In this document: positions 37,997 to 50,034 of the stretch, piece after piece
Layout of the letters: every line of letters starts with the position of its first letter
Position numbering within the stretch: position 1 is the stretch's first letter
Source of the DNA: Trichostrongylus colubriformis
Lineage: Eukaryota > Nematoda > Chromadorea > Rhabditida > Trichostrongylidae
Assembly (NCBI GenBank): GCA_963978905.1
Contig: OZ022261.1
Coordinates: forward strand, 15,535,475 to 15,599,474
Reading direction: 5' to 3'
DNA: 64,000 bases
Program-made: the position numbers and the translations under genes
The notes under the pieces: model-generated
Database searches by the model: none
What the model was told of the DNA's origin: nothing
What the model saw: only the letters and a program-made list of their open reading frames with translations

Positions 37997-38429
37997 CAGT
38001 AGCGCTCAAAAGTCTTCGGCCAAATGGTTTTTCACCTGGGTTTTTCACTTGTAACTTTTTTGCGACTGGACCGATTTAAGAGAAATTTTAGTATGTTGTA
38101 CTTGGAGACACTGCATACTGAATATCTGTCTTGGCGCTCAACGGTGTGAGTTACGTGGTTGAATGCAACTTTTTTTTGTTTTTGGAGTGCCATCCCGCCG
38201 TGCAGCTGTCATCAAAAGTGGTATTCCTACAAAATATTGATGTTCTCTGAGGCTTGCTCGTTTTATTTCTGTAAAGAAAGCCATTTTTCTTGATCAAGCC
38301 TTTTTTATTTTTTTGATGGTCTTGTAGTGAATTCTTGTAAAAAACCATGAAAAGAGTCAAGCGGCATTTGGTCTAGTAGAAAAAAGTTATGACAAAAAGT
38401 GTTTGACCGGATACTTTTGAGCACTACTG
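37997..38429. mobile_element. CAGTAGCG-end MITE, duplicated copy
   Basis: Counterpart of 26724-27167 carried along in duplication unit 3. It differs by a few substitutions and an internal deletion of about 10 bp. Confidence 0.75.
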
Positions 38430-39568
38430 TATTTACATGGCGGTAGCGTAGCATTGTGCACGCTCACTGGGAGCAGGCCGAGAGTAGTTTGTTCAGAGAG
38501 AGAGTAGACGAAAGCAGAAAAATGGAAACGGTGAATTCGCAATTTCAAATTAAAGACGAGATGCCCGTAAGCTTCACATTCCTTTGAGCAGAAACTGTGT
38601 CACCAGAAAGTACTATTCTTGCTTGGCGAATCAAGTGGTACTGTTCACGCAGCTGATTTCTTATTTCAATTTAAATCGAAATTTCTACGCTGTTACTTCA
38701 AAGCGGCTCACCTCATCGCTAACACATCGGACGACGATGTGTGATGCAGTCTTTCGCAGTGTACGCCATCCATGACTTCAGGCTGAAATACAAACGACGG
38801 AAATATTCTTGAAGAACAATATATAGACAGTTATAAACAATAGTGGGGTAAACAATAAATAAGATTATTTAGTGAAAAGCTAATAGCTTCCGTAAAATTT
38901 GAAGTTCAGAATTGTGAAATACAAGTTTTACTCAAAAATATAACTAGCCCACTTTTTTCTATCGCATCATGGCAGTAGTGCGAAGCACTCGTTGTGCTCC
39001 TTCTGAGGCGGAGCGAAGACTTAGCGGGGGTGAGGGCTTCTCTAATGGGACGTTCAAGGAAGTTTGATTTCTCTCGCTTCCATATAGTTATGTATTTGTC
39101 CACTCCGGCCCTCACGTAAAGGATTCGCGCAAAAAATTAGAATTCAGCACAGGAACGTCGCCTCAAAGCTTCGTCCATGCGGGTCAGCTTAGGTGGGCAG
39201 GCCTTGAGGGATGCGTAGTGAAGCGGCGGCAGTCTGCGATTCTTTCTAGATCACAGATTTTTCTAGATCAGCGCGTAGAAACCGTCGTTCTGCCCCACAC
39301 CCCGTGCAGCCCCCCATCTAACGGGCCTGGAGGAAACTATTAGAGGATTGTGGTGACAAGTATGCTAAGTTATGGGCAAAAGCTTCGGGACTCGAATCCG
39401 CACTCCATGCTGCGAATGGATTCATTTCTGCGGGATTTCGGTTTTTTGAGCGTAAAACTACATGTGGCCCATGGTGAACAAGTGAAACATGACTGTATGG
39501 GGATAAAAATGCCCAGACTTTCGTGGAATCGTTCACGGAAAAATGAGTTTCTTTAAAGGTTTCTTTAA

Positions 39569-39971
39569 AGGAATCGTCCACGGAAAGGGAGTTTTTCTGT
39601 CACTCATACATTTATGTTGTAATGCCTGGGCCACATGCAAGGTTTCACGCGAAAACTGAGAGTTCGGCTAAGATGTGGCTGGGGCTTCCGGGTAAAAGCC
39701 CCGTTTCGCCCTTCGCCGTTGTTAGGAATGGAGGCTGGGGCTGTTTACGTAACTTCCTGTTCTTACAATGCGTTTCCAACCGCAGCGGACGACGGGATGG
39801 GAGCTTGTTCGGAGGCCCCGCCCACCCTTCCGAGACTTGGTTGTGCTGGGTCTTAACCGGATTCACATTTTTTCGCGTGAAACTATGCATACAGTCCACA
39901 TTAGGCAAGTAAAACATAAATATATGGATATATGGGTAACAGAAGAGCTCATTTTTCCGTGGGCAATTCCT
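39569..39971. mobile_element. TTAA-type foldback MITE, diverged copy
   Basis: It starts aggaatcgtccacgg after TTAA at 39565-39568. The right end is decayed. An extra partial left terminus (ggaatcgttcacgg) lies at about 39532-39560, directly upstream, as if one end were duplicated or two elements were nested. Confidence 0.7.
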
Positions 39972-40537
39972 TCAAAGAAAGTGCTAGGGTTAGTTGGGGC
40001 CCAATATGAGAAGATTCTCGAATATGAAAATTGAGGTGCGTAATAGTTTAAGCGTGAAATAGAAAAGCACTGTCGAAAACTCGAGGATTAAGAATCATTT
40101 CCCACCAGTGATTCTGAGGGGCGCGTCATGTTAAAACAGGTGGAAGCTGTTGAGAAGGACAATTCTTAAAAAGCCCCTTATAAGTGGAAATTTCGCCACA
40201 TATAGCCTAGCGAAACCCGTAGCTGTCATCTCAGGGACTCACTTCAGGACATCTCGGTACTTACGTTACCCCTATCATCATTTTTGCAATTTACTTTGAT
40301 AAATGTGTGACTGGAGTCCCATCGATTCCTTCTCACATCCTCCTTTTATCTCGCTCTCGGGGCGGGGGAACTAAAAAAGGTGCCTTGGACACCCGGCGTA
40401 TTCTATGAAATTCTACTCATAATGGCAACTAAGTGGGACCTGCTGCCACACTTAACGCCACGCGCCTAAAATGTTGCATTATCTGCGGACAAATCTAATC
40501 TGTAACGTACTTCAATCAGAGTTCTTGTGGAACTCAC
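39972..40537. other. Gene-free or intronic stretch
   Basis: If the minus-strand exon at 40538-40715 is real, this interval should hold its first intron and perhaps further exons. A donor-like site on the minus strand lies near 40255 (aacgtaagt). I could not choose a convincing second exon. Confidence 0.3.
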
Positions 40538-40715
40538 TTTTTGTATGGAATGATGTGCTCGCAACGCGGTAACACGATTGTTGCTTCTTTGAGGTGACTT
40601 CTTCATTCGTTGATTCACTTTTTGGTGTAGCCTCCTTTTTCGTTGTCTCTGCTGTGCCGCATATAGTAATAGCAGAGAACAGTAAAATATACAGCACCCG
40701 TATGGAGACCCACAT
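40538..40715 (-). CDS. First exon of a putative secreted protein
   Basis: The ATG at 40715 opens a 59-codon exon ending at a textbook donor (AAAAA then GTGAGT, intron starting at 40537). The N-terminus MWVSIRVLYILLFSAITICG is a classic signal peptide, with a likely cut after GTA near residue 22. It is followed by a Lys/Thr/Glu/Ser-rich, presumably unstructured stretch and SCYRVASTSFHTK. Eight bases upstream of the ATG lies an attcag acceptor (AG at 40724-40725), well placed for spliced-leader trans-splicing. This combination is the best host-gene start in the AT-rich half. Later exons were not identified. The family is unknown. It sits against the end of a foldback element, so truncation is possible. 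Confidence 0.45.
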
Positions 40716-40723
40716 ATGTACAC

Positions 40724-40729
40724 CTGAAT
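40724..40729 (-). promoter_or_regulatory. Probable trans-splice or 3' splice acceptor
   Basis: The minus-strand attcag lies immediately 5' of the short leader and ATG of the signal-peptide exon. Nematode trans-spliced genes commonly place the acceptor within about 10 bases of the start codon. Confidence 0.35.
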
Positions 40730-40774
40730 GATTAGGCTATCAGGAGAGCTGAGCAGTTACCTAAGAGCAAAAGA

Positions 40775-41833
40775 TTGGGTTGAGGAGTAAACTCCCGACG
40801 GTTTTTTGTTTTCTGTTTTTCACATTGTTCCCTTCATCTTTCAACAAAGCTTATACATGTTTTGGGAGAGCTTCTTCTGCTATACAAAATAGTGCCACCT
40901 GTTTTTCGATTCCTTCTACCACTGGCTATGTATGAGGTTTGGAGATAAACTATGCTGAAGGCAAAAATTAGCACACTAGTCACTTCATCTTTCTCGCCTC
41001 CCATCGAGATCAAAAATGTATGTGCATATGTTTTCGATAACGCTTTTTCAGCTTTACAGAATGATGCTGCCTCTTATTCGAATCGCTCAACTTTTTGCTG
41101 TTTTTAAGACTCCCAAAGGCAGCACTTCAGCAAAAAAGTGCACTTTCGGTACCTTCAATTCCTCGCCTACCATCGAGATTGAACAGAATTTTCATTTATG
41201 CATTCGATAGAACTTTTTCTGCTCTACAAGATGATCTACTGACCTTTGGATACTTTCACATTTTGATATTCCTAAGGCTTAGAAATGGGGTACTCAGTGA
41301 AAGCCCATCCGCACTTTATTCGAAAACAATCGAGATTCTACCAAGCACTTTTATCGTACCAGAAACCCTCAATTACAAAAGTGAATGGCTCATGGAGCTT
41401 ATCTCCGTCATTTGATTTCATTTAATGTGGGAAAGGTCAGCTTTTTTGGACCTCGATGAGCCAAAAGTGCAGGTTTTCCCCTACACATTGCTCCTTTTTT
41501 AAACCTTTGAAATAATAAACAATCATACGATCAAAAACAAGTGAAACCATTCCGTAGAACTGAAAAAAGCTTTACCGAAACCAATGCGCATACATTTGAC
41601 CTCGATGGCAGACGTGGAAGATGAAGTGTCGGGCGTACCAATTTTTGCCTTCAGGTTACTTCATTTCCAAACCTCACGAATATCAGGCAATCGAAGGAAT
41701 TGAAAAACATTACTAAAGTATCGTAGAGCTGAAAAGGATTTATGGAAATCATATATAAAGTTTTGTTGAAAGAAGAAGGGAACATTGTGAAAAACAGAGA
41801 AAAAAAACCGCAGAAACTTTTTTCCCAGCCCAA
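40775..41833. mobile_element. Foldback element with about 280-bp arms
   Basis: Positions 40775-41050 are the inverted copy of 41563-41833. Both include tgtttttcacattgttccc (or its variant), the block tcgattcctt and the block cctcgatggcagacg. The loop holds a second, degenerate direct copy of part of the left arm (about 41145-41235). No transposase is seen. Another arm of the same family lies at 32880-33690, split by a MITE. Confidence 0.65.
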
Positions 41834-44800
41834 AAGAATATAAGGTGGGACTTTGAACTTCTAAAAAAAAGGTTCAACAATTCGAACAAAAGCCTAGTTT
41901 ATCTAAAAATGGAAATAAACTTTAGAAAATGTAGATTCACGAGGTTTTCTAATCCAGGAAAAAAGAAATTCTCTGAAGAAAACGGTATTTTCAAGAAAAA
42001 ATATCGGAAAAGGGAGTGGTAGTGCGTGAAGGGTCTAGAAGGGTGAATGAAACTCATTAGTAAAAAAAGAATCAAAGAGGAAAATAAAAATAAAGCGGAA
42101 TTTCAAAAAATGGACCAACTCGCGGCTGTTCCGGTTGGTCAAGGGCCAACGGGAGCATATCAATGATTGGCTTTTTGCCAGTCATCAATATCCGATTCCT
42201 TCGCTGATCGCACATACCGTCAGAATATCCGAAAATTATCCAAAAATCGGACACGACGCTGTTTTCAACTTAATAGCGGGTTTTTCCACAGGAGCATATC
42301 CATCAAAGGTTCCCAGAGGTTGTTCAAACGAATTTAATGGCTATAGTCGTGTGGATATGTGGGACATAGATTTTTTTGCGCGTCCAAATTCCCATCTTTC
42401 CCAATTTGAAACCATTAAGTGAAGTAATGGGAGAGAGTGATATGGGAGGAATAGCCACAGAGATGTGGATTTTCCCCGAGCCGTTGGGAACCTTTGATCG
42501 TCAGAAGCAGGCATGCCACGTGAACGAGATTGAAACGTCACCCAAGAATTCAAACCATTCACCACCAAATTCCTGATCACAAATTCAGTTTTTATGAGTA
42601 TTTTGAGTTTTTGTGCAGATTGCAGTTATGCGTCTGGGACATTGGCTCATAGGAAACGTTCCGCAAAATCACCAAGTTCTGATGCCAGAATCGCAAAAAT
42701 TGTCATGAACCATATTTTCAATCCTACTCTTTGCAGTGACTTCTCATCACCATCTTCTCAAAATGAACGTCACAAACTTCCTGTCTAAGTGCTAAAATCG
42801 GCTTGTATCGATCATGGAGAAGTGCGCTGATGGGTCGCTTAGTTTTTTTTTCTAGAAAATTCGTCACGTTTTTGATAAGGAGTGATGTATGTCAACATAT
42901 GGGCCGAATCCTATGGCAGCGCCTGGGAATGGCACCGATTAGAGGAGCCCATGTGGTTTCAAACGCTTTTCAGTTTGCAGGGCCAGTCCATCAGTGGTGA
43001 TCACTATGAGACTCACAATGTGTCAAATACTACATGTAAACAAAAAGAGGATGCACTGTTCCATCTCAAGACTAAGTATGCCGAACAAAGAGATTTTACG
43101 GAAGCGGTACTCGGTCTGGATGCGCTGATCAGCAATTCTGGTCTGTTTACGGCCCTACAGCCAACTAGAACCTGAGTTGTTTTCACCTAGAAATTTCAGC
43201 GCTATCCTCTGCTCTCTATAAGACTCCTTTTTTGTCAACAAATGGGCCGTCGGAGTCATTCCAAGTATATTAGAATTTTTTTAAAAAGCTTTGCTATTTT
43301 TCTTCGCGGGTATGTGGGCTCCACCCAGCTGGTGTCCACGACCGCCGTTGGGGGTGGCTGGCTTGAATTCGAACGGAACCGTCGTTGGATGACTATAATT
43401 CCGTAAATTTTAAACAAGAGCTAACCACTTTATGCCGAGTTTTTGCCGTCGATTCAACTTTGCTGATGCAATTCACACCTATATGATTCGACCTTTCCCC
43501 ATGTATCCCAGAACTCATTCCTTACATACATAAGTCTTAGGATCCCATTGAATAGTGTGGCACGTTAACGTCGACAGGATCTCATAGAATCACAAAATTT
43601 ATTTTTGAATAGTAAGGCAGATACTATATGCGGTAACACGGAAGTAAAAAAAAAAACCACATAAAAAGTGGCCAAAAGCCAAACTAACTCCGAGCCGTAG
43701 ACTTTTCTGATAAAACCAATTTTCACGGCGCATTGCCTTCATATCACCTCTGCTAATCTGTGATCAATTGAAATGCGTGGCCTATCCCAACACCCCGTAC
43801 TTCCAAAAGTAGTATTGTATGTAAGTGTAGTAATGTGACAACGTAGTACATCAAATACTGAAAATTTTCAACGAAAATCTTCGAGAAGCACTTCGAGTAT
43901 ATCTGTAACAAAAAAACTCTGTTGTCTTCTTTCTAGTGCTTCGCACGCTCTCGGCGGCTCAACTCCACTCACAACACTTGCTGAGCAGTATTATCCATTT
44001 GCCTCACCTACTGCCTGACAATCTGTGAAATCAACTTTATTGTAGAAAATCACCAAAAATTGGAGGCATACTCGGCAGTAATCAGATTAGTCGATTTTCT
44101 TGAGGGTGTAGATTTTCGATAGCTGTCAAGTCTGCATCATCATCAAAGCGCAACCACCGCTCAAACCGCGCCTTTGCCGTTACGCCCGGCAACTCGTGGC
44201 TAATTTGCCAATGGTGTGCATGGACCATTGATATCACCCTGACTCTTACCATCCGACGCATCTTTTGCTTCAGACAACTCGCCCAGATCCCTCAGATGAA
44301 AGTAACCGTCCACTTGCTGCGCGCGGCGATCCACCACCCCAACACTACACACCCCCTCCCCCCACCCTCGCTCCTCCCCTCATGAGGCTCCTGATTCAAA
44401 AGGTAATAAATCGCAACCTATAACCCACAATTTCCATTCAAACCCTATCTCTTTCGCCCCCTCCACTTGCCCTTTCTGTGGTCCTAATGAGTCTCGTGTA
44501 CATGATCCACGAATCTTCAGTCCCGGGCGGGGGTCGATAGGTCGAATTTCCGCGCGACCGCCCGCGGCGAGCAGGGCGGCAAGTACTAGTCGTTTGGAAT
44601 TCCTCTCAAGATGCAAGGAGCTGGTACCGTGTGGGATCTCTGAAGGTAGAAGATTTCCCAGAGCTTTCAACTTGCTATCATTAAAGGTCCTTCACTTCAA
44701 AGAAAATGAAGACTTTGCATGCTTGACGCCTTTTTCCTCAAACATCCATGCACACAATCACTTACGGGCACTCACAATCTACTGGCAGAGCTCACAAGTA

Positions 44801-45288
44801 CTTCCTAGCACCTCAGAAATAAAAGGATGGAGTTCAGTCAGTATCCTACCGTAAGAAAACATAGTCTACATCGACAGGTAAACCTTAATCCACTGAATTA
44901 ACAAGTGCAATAAAAATAAGAACCTAATTTAAAGCCACAATACAACGTACATCCTTAGAATAGCTAATTCAAACATCTAAATGTCCTTACAGAATTCAAC
45001 AACAAATTGCAAAAAAAAAACAATGAATGTAATTAATAATAATTGAAACATTGAAAAACGCAAATGTGGCTGAGCTTACCCCTTTCTAAACATTTTCGGG
45101 AAAAACATTATTACGCAAATCAAAAAGATCAGTAACTCTTAGGCGAATGGTCTATTTGTCGAGCCTCCTTGTCGACTGTTCGCGTGAGTTCCTGCAGCGG
45201 TCCAGTCGTCTGCTCCACAGAAAGCGCGGTGTCGAAAAATGGTCAAGGGCGATGCGATCCCCTCCCACATGGGTCTGGGTTAACTTTG
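41834..45288. other. Gene-poor stretch with scattered open frames
   Basis: The 41840-42110 part is A-rich. Frames at 42135-42422 and 42882-43175 (plus) are open for 95-97 codons, but match nothing I know and lack clear splice context. The second has a fairly natural composition (KTKYAEQRDFTEAVLGLD) and might be an exon. The CpG-rich repeat X recurs at 44530-44660, just after a C-rich patch near 44340. Confidence 0.3.
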
Positions 45289-45480
45289 AAGAAATCGTCC
45301 ACGGAAAAATGAGTTTTTGTGTTGCCATATATGAATGCTGTACTTGCCTAATGTGGGCCTCATGCATTTCACGCGAAAAAATGTGAATCCGGCTAAGATA
45401 CAGTACCACCAAGTACGTACGGGTGGGCTGGGCCTCCGAATAAAAGCCTGTCCCGTTGTCCGCCGCCTTTTGTTTCTGGT
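45289..45480. mobile_element. TTAA-type foldback MITE, left half only
   Basis: It begins aagaaatcgtccacgg and follows the family through the CpG-rich arm to cccgttgtccgccg, then stops before the centre. The right arm is missing. Confidence 0.65.
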
Positions 45481-45767
45481 TGGTCATCACTCACGCGGTT
45501 GGCACTACTCACTTCTATATATTCTACTGCTTGTCTCGTTGTTACACAGCACCCCGCAGTAAAGACAATAGGTGGTGATGGGCCGAAGCCTGAGCATCAC
45601 AAATGTGGGCTAATGGATGGTCACTCTCACACACGGTTGACAATGCCACACTTCCATTCTTCTGCTGATTGTTTCCTTAACACGGCACCCCACAGTGAAC
45701 GCAGCTGTGGGAATGGAGCGTGTGAGATGGAAATGAAATACCTAACCATCACAAGTGTGCGCTTCTA

Positions 45768-46352
45768 TTAGGTTGTCGGGAAAGTTCTTTCGTTTTTAAA
45801 AACTTGCTTTTTCCTTCAGAAGTGCATTTCAGCAATTTCTTCTGTACATATATTTATGTAGCACTTAAATTCTCACGCGTCTATAGTTATTATTGCCCTT
45901 CATCTCTCGGATAACCTTTTCGGCAAAATTAATATGTCAAAGGTCAATGTCATTTTCATTACCGAAGGCTTTTTTTTTTTGAATGGCATTAGATAGGGAA
46001 GGGAAAGGATGATAATTCGATGGAAAAAGATCTGTGCTATAAGGTGGGAGGGGTAGCACTTCTCATTAAAGCTCAAGAATTTTTCGGCGAGTCACTTTTT
46101 CAATATGTGGGAAGACTCGCCTAAAAATTCTCGAGCTTGAATGAGAAGTGCTACCCTATCCACCTTATAGCACTGATCTTGCTCCATCGGATTATCATGT
46201 TTTCCCTTCCCTATCTAACGCCATTCAAAAAAAAGCCTTCGGTAATGAAGATGACATTGACCTTCGATATATTTATTTTGCCGAAAAAGGTTATTCGGGA
46301 GATGAAGGTTAGTTTTACCTATAGATGCGTAAGAAGTTTCACTACATATATG
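45768..46352. mobile_element. Inverted pair of mariner 3' ends
   Basis: The left boundary is a mariner terminus (ttaggttgtcgggaaagttc) with TA at 45766-45767. From there the sequence runs in minus orientation. Around 46095-46114 it turns into its own reverse complement, giving arms of about 190 bp. The right arm encodes, on plus, the C-terminal transposase segment with the third DDE aspartate (YSTDLAPSDYHVF, near 46155-46205). The right terminus is lost where a CAGTAGCG-end MITE begins. Both arms are 3' portions of one mariner family, joined head to head. Confidence 0.75.
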
Positions 46353-46808
46353 CAGTAGCGCTCAAAAGTCTTCGGCCGAAACTTTTTTGTCATATCTTTT
46401 TTTCTACTTGACCAAATTTGACAAAATTGTAATATGTGGTGCCTGAGCCTACTGCCAACACTTCCTTCTACTTGAGTGCCGCTTGACACTTTTCATGGTT
46501 TTTACAAGAATTCACTACAAGACCAAAAAAAGCACCAAAAAAAGTAAAAGGCTTGGCCGTGAGAAACGGCTTTCTTTACAAAAACAAAACGAGCAAGCCT
46601 CAGAGAACGTTAATATTTTGGAGAAAGACCAGGACTTTTGATGACAGCGGCACAGCGAGACGGCATAGCGATGGCACTCCAAAAACAAAAAATTTCATAT
46701 AACCACGTAACCTACACCGTTGATCGCCAATATAGTATATTAAGTATGCAGTGTCTCCAAGTACAACATACTAAAATTTCTCTTAGATCGGTGCAGTTGC
46801 AAAAAAGT
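46353..46808. mobile_element. CAGTAGCG-end MITE, right end missing
   Basis: The left end cagtagcgctcaaaagtctt and an interior very similar to 33095-33600 are present. The copy stops at gcaaaaaagtt and the right terminus is absent. It abuts the mariner palindrome. Confidence 0.7.
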
Positions 46809-49445
46809 TCTTCGGGTTCTCCGAGTTTCGGGTTCTCCGAGCTCTCCAAGGTTTCAGGAAAAATCCTAAGAGGATGCTTCATCTTTTATATCATTCTCGT
46901 CATCTCTCTCTCCAAATCCTTTCCTAGAATTGTGTGTAATCTTGTTAATACAAGTCGGACTTGACTTTATTATTATTGTAATAAACATTATTCGTTACAC
47001 CCGTCACACATACTATTCGACTATCTCCAAAAACTTCAATGATAGCTCATATTTACAACAGAATGCCAAAGACTGCTCGTTATAGCGTACACATTCCCAC
47101 AGAGATGTCGAACTTGCTTTTGCACGAGCGCATTTTTTGGTGGCCTTTGAATTAAGTGAAGTACTGCGACTTACTTGAGACACCGCAAAACGGGATTCCG
47201 AGGTACTTGTGTTCCACCTACTATCGTTGTATTTATCGATTTCGATTAACAATTTATCGATTTAAAATACAGTAAATATAATGATATTAAGCGATTTATT
47301 GTTAGTTTACATTACATATCCGATAATGAAACGAAGGGAATACACCACATCTTAAACCACACCGCGATGCACAGCAGAATCTGATCATTAAAATTCTTAA
47401 AAAAATAAGCCTTAGGCTGCGGCTATACCCTGCGAAACTACGGCTGTGGAAACTGCATATTTTCATAGACGCGTGATACTAGTGACGTCTTTCGCCCTTT
47501 CACTTGCGTTTTTGCCTTTACCAGCCCGCAACGCTGCTTTTTTACAAGTGGCGGATACCTAATAACCGTTTTGAGATAGCTGGTACTTTCCTTCCTCCGT
47601 CTCCACCTCACGATCAGACCCAGCCGGATGATCACGCGAGCTTCTAGAGCTATGTACTAAGGTGAATCTTCTTCCTCTAGCTCACGATAACGACCTCATT
47701 TACTATCTTATTAACACGTTTCGTACTAAAGAAGGCTCTGAAGACATCAAATTCGATAACAGCGTCTAATCAAATCAAAAGTCTAGTCAAGAGTCAAACC
47801 CGCCCAACCAAAAATACCGGTGCTGATGTAGGTAGGGGGAGGGGGAAACTTACTGTCGCGCTGTCATCCCTCTTTCGAAACTGCTCCACAGTCATCAGTG
47901 TGTGCTCTCAAATGTGTATTTTTCTCTGAGCCTTAGATTAGGAGGGTAGTGCCATCATCTCAAACTAAGGTTCAGGCAAAAACCAAGGCAAAAATAGGAC
48001 CGGACGCCGAGGAGTGGTCTACCACAGCTACATTAGCACCAAAAAACCAGCTATTTTACAATTTCCGATGGAAACTCCTCGCGCACCTCATGCGTCGCAC
48101 TCGATTTTCCGATTGTACGATTTGCAAAATGCCTGATGCTTCTCGACTTCTCTTAAAAATGTGGCCATACGCTCAAAACAAGGACTGAATGACGGGAAAA
48201 GTCCATTGAAGACGCTGAAGCACGACAAAGCGAAAAACGTAAAAATTCCCTCACTATTGATTTCAGCGGCATATCGGCCCACTAAGTGCACAAGCATAAA
48301 ATGGTTCCGCCAAATGATATATAAGATAGTAATGAAAAAAAAAGATGACAAAAATATCTTGCCTTAAGTCCAACGATTTAAAGCTCTGATTGATCTGGAA
48401 AGCCAGTCAATAGTCAAGACGACACTTTGTTGACTGGTCTTCCAGATCAAACAGAGCTTGAGAGGCATCTTGTGCAGCCACTTGTATCTGAAACAAGAAT
48501 TCTAAGTGAAGTATTGCTACCAGTAACCTATCCGCGGAAGACTATTCGGAAATCACGAAGCAGCAATCAGCAATGCACCACAACGAAACGAAAGTGTCGC
48601 AATATCCGCAAAAAAATCGCTTCTACACATGTGAGAAAACCAGCAAAAGTCTTTACAACCTCTACACATTAAAACCCATCCATAACACAAGACACTTACA
48701 AAAGCCATTTTTCTGCCCACCAATGAAAAATTGACCAAAAATGAATGGATAAAACATAAAGACTTGAAAAAAAGGAAAAGGACCCTGGAAGACCCGTAGG
48801 CCACCTCAGTCAGGTGTACCGTATACCGATGCCACTTTCACTTTTTTAAACCGCATCAAATCGGCCCGCGATTTGGATTCAACGCCCTTACTAATATGTT
48901 AACACTCATTTTGAGTAAGTGATACTATGTCTCGAGCAGATACAACGCTGTTAATATAGTGTGGGTATTACGTATAAAGCCAAGCGGTAGCCGGGTCGCA
49001 ATTGCGACAGCACACCATTACAGCAATCCTCCGTCTATATTTATTCAGATCAAGACGGTGTTACAGTGTATACGACTATAGAATACGCATTTTCAATACT
49101 CCGAGTGCAAATGGGTTATAACGTATATATATTCGTAACCTACGACAAGTTCTTCTGGTCCTAATCGATGCTTCGATCGATCGAGCATAAACTCTTCGCG
49201 TTCAAATTCCCAATCGTTTTATATCTGAAGAAGTTTTTTGCACATTTCAACATCTGATCACTCGGTGCTATGTGAGTTAGGGAGGCCACTCGACAAAAGC
49301 GTAAGACGCACACAGTTTTTGCTTGTAGACACTCCCAAGGCCATTTTATGCCTAGATACAGCTAACTAACTGAGAAAACGATCTTCCATTAGTACATTAA
49401 GAAAAATTGCTTCAACTGGACCAAACAATCACTGACGCGTATCCG
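46809..49445. other. Gene-poor stretch
   Basis: Short direct repeats of gggttctccgag lie at 46815-46840. A 79-codon minus frame (47013-47252) and frames at 47949-48188 and 48427-48672 are Lys/Ser-rich and unidentified. The pair of inverted ccagtcaatagtcaagacga / ttgactggtcttccaga blocks near 48400-48445 can form a small hairpin. I would not annotate a gene here. Confidence 0.3.
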
Positions 49446-49488
49446 CCTAAGCCTGGGGAAAAGGAAACCCCTTTTCCAAGGCTTAGGC
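49446..49488 (+). other. Hairpin next to the Tc1-like element
   Basis: Arms gcctaagcctggggaaaagg and ccccttttccaaggcttagg pair with few mismatches around a 3-4 nt loop and end one base before the TA of the adjacent Tc1-like element. Confidence 0.6.
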
Positions 49489-49777
49489 TTACAGTGTGTC
49501 CCAAAAGTATAGGTCCACCCTATTTTTCATCCATATCTCCAGAATGGATAAGCGATTCCTTTCCAAATTTTTATATGTGGTACCTGATCACTGTAGCAAT
49601 CAAGCGCCTCAGTAAAATTGAAGACATAAAATTGCAAAATTTTATTTGATTTTTTTTTCAAAAATAAGGGTGTCCCAAAAGTATAGGTCCACTCAGCTTT
49701 TCCGCCTTGCTTCCATCGAAAGGTAAGTTGTGAGGTAGGGTGTTGACGCATCCTTCTGAGGTTTACTCTACAGTGCC

Positions 49778-49954
49778 ATGCCAAGCGGTACGCACTTTTC
49801 CGAGTACGAAAATGGGCAAATTCTGGCCCACAAGGACGTGAGACTCAGCAATCGCAAAATTTCTGAAAAGATGGGCCTATTCCAAAGCTCGATCAACAGC
49901 TTCTGTCGTACCATGGACCTGTACGGAACGAAAAAGGGAAGTAGAAGGCCGTAG
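49778..49954 (+). pseudogene. Tc1-like transposase N-terminus, left arm
   Basis: A 58-residue frame starting MPSGTHFSEYENGQILAHKD corresponds to the N-terminal helix-turn-helix of Tc1-family transposases. It ends at a nonsense codon after KKGSRRP. The same stop is present at the equivalent place in the right arm. Confidence 0.8.
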
Positions 49955-50034
49955 GAGCTTTCTGAGAAGCAGAAGCGACGGATCCTCAACGCTGCGTCCG
50001 ATTCCAGAAAGGGTGTTGGTCGGCTGTGCACCTA

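Larger units (their letters stand above)
32643..39522 (+). repeat. Segmental duplication, unit 3
   Basis: It starts with the right half of a Harbinger-type MITE and then follows unit 1 in order, ending at cccagactttc. Between 32877 and 33690 it has, in place of unit 1 sequence, one arm of the foldback repeat seen at 41563-41833, itself split by a MITE. The segment 35640-39522 is almost identical to 24358-28241, including the MITE and the G-run position (longer here), so that part duplicated or converted recently. Confidence 0.85.

Noticed and set aside
42135..43175. 95-97 codon frames as host exons
   Set aside because: No acceptor/donor pair or family match strong enough. Left as unexplained.
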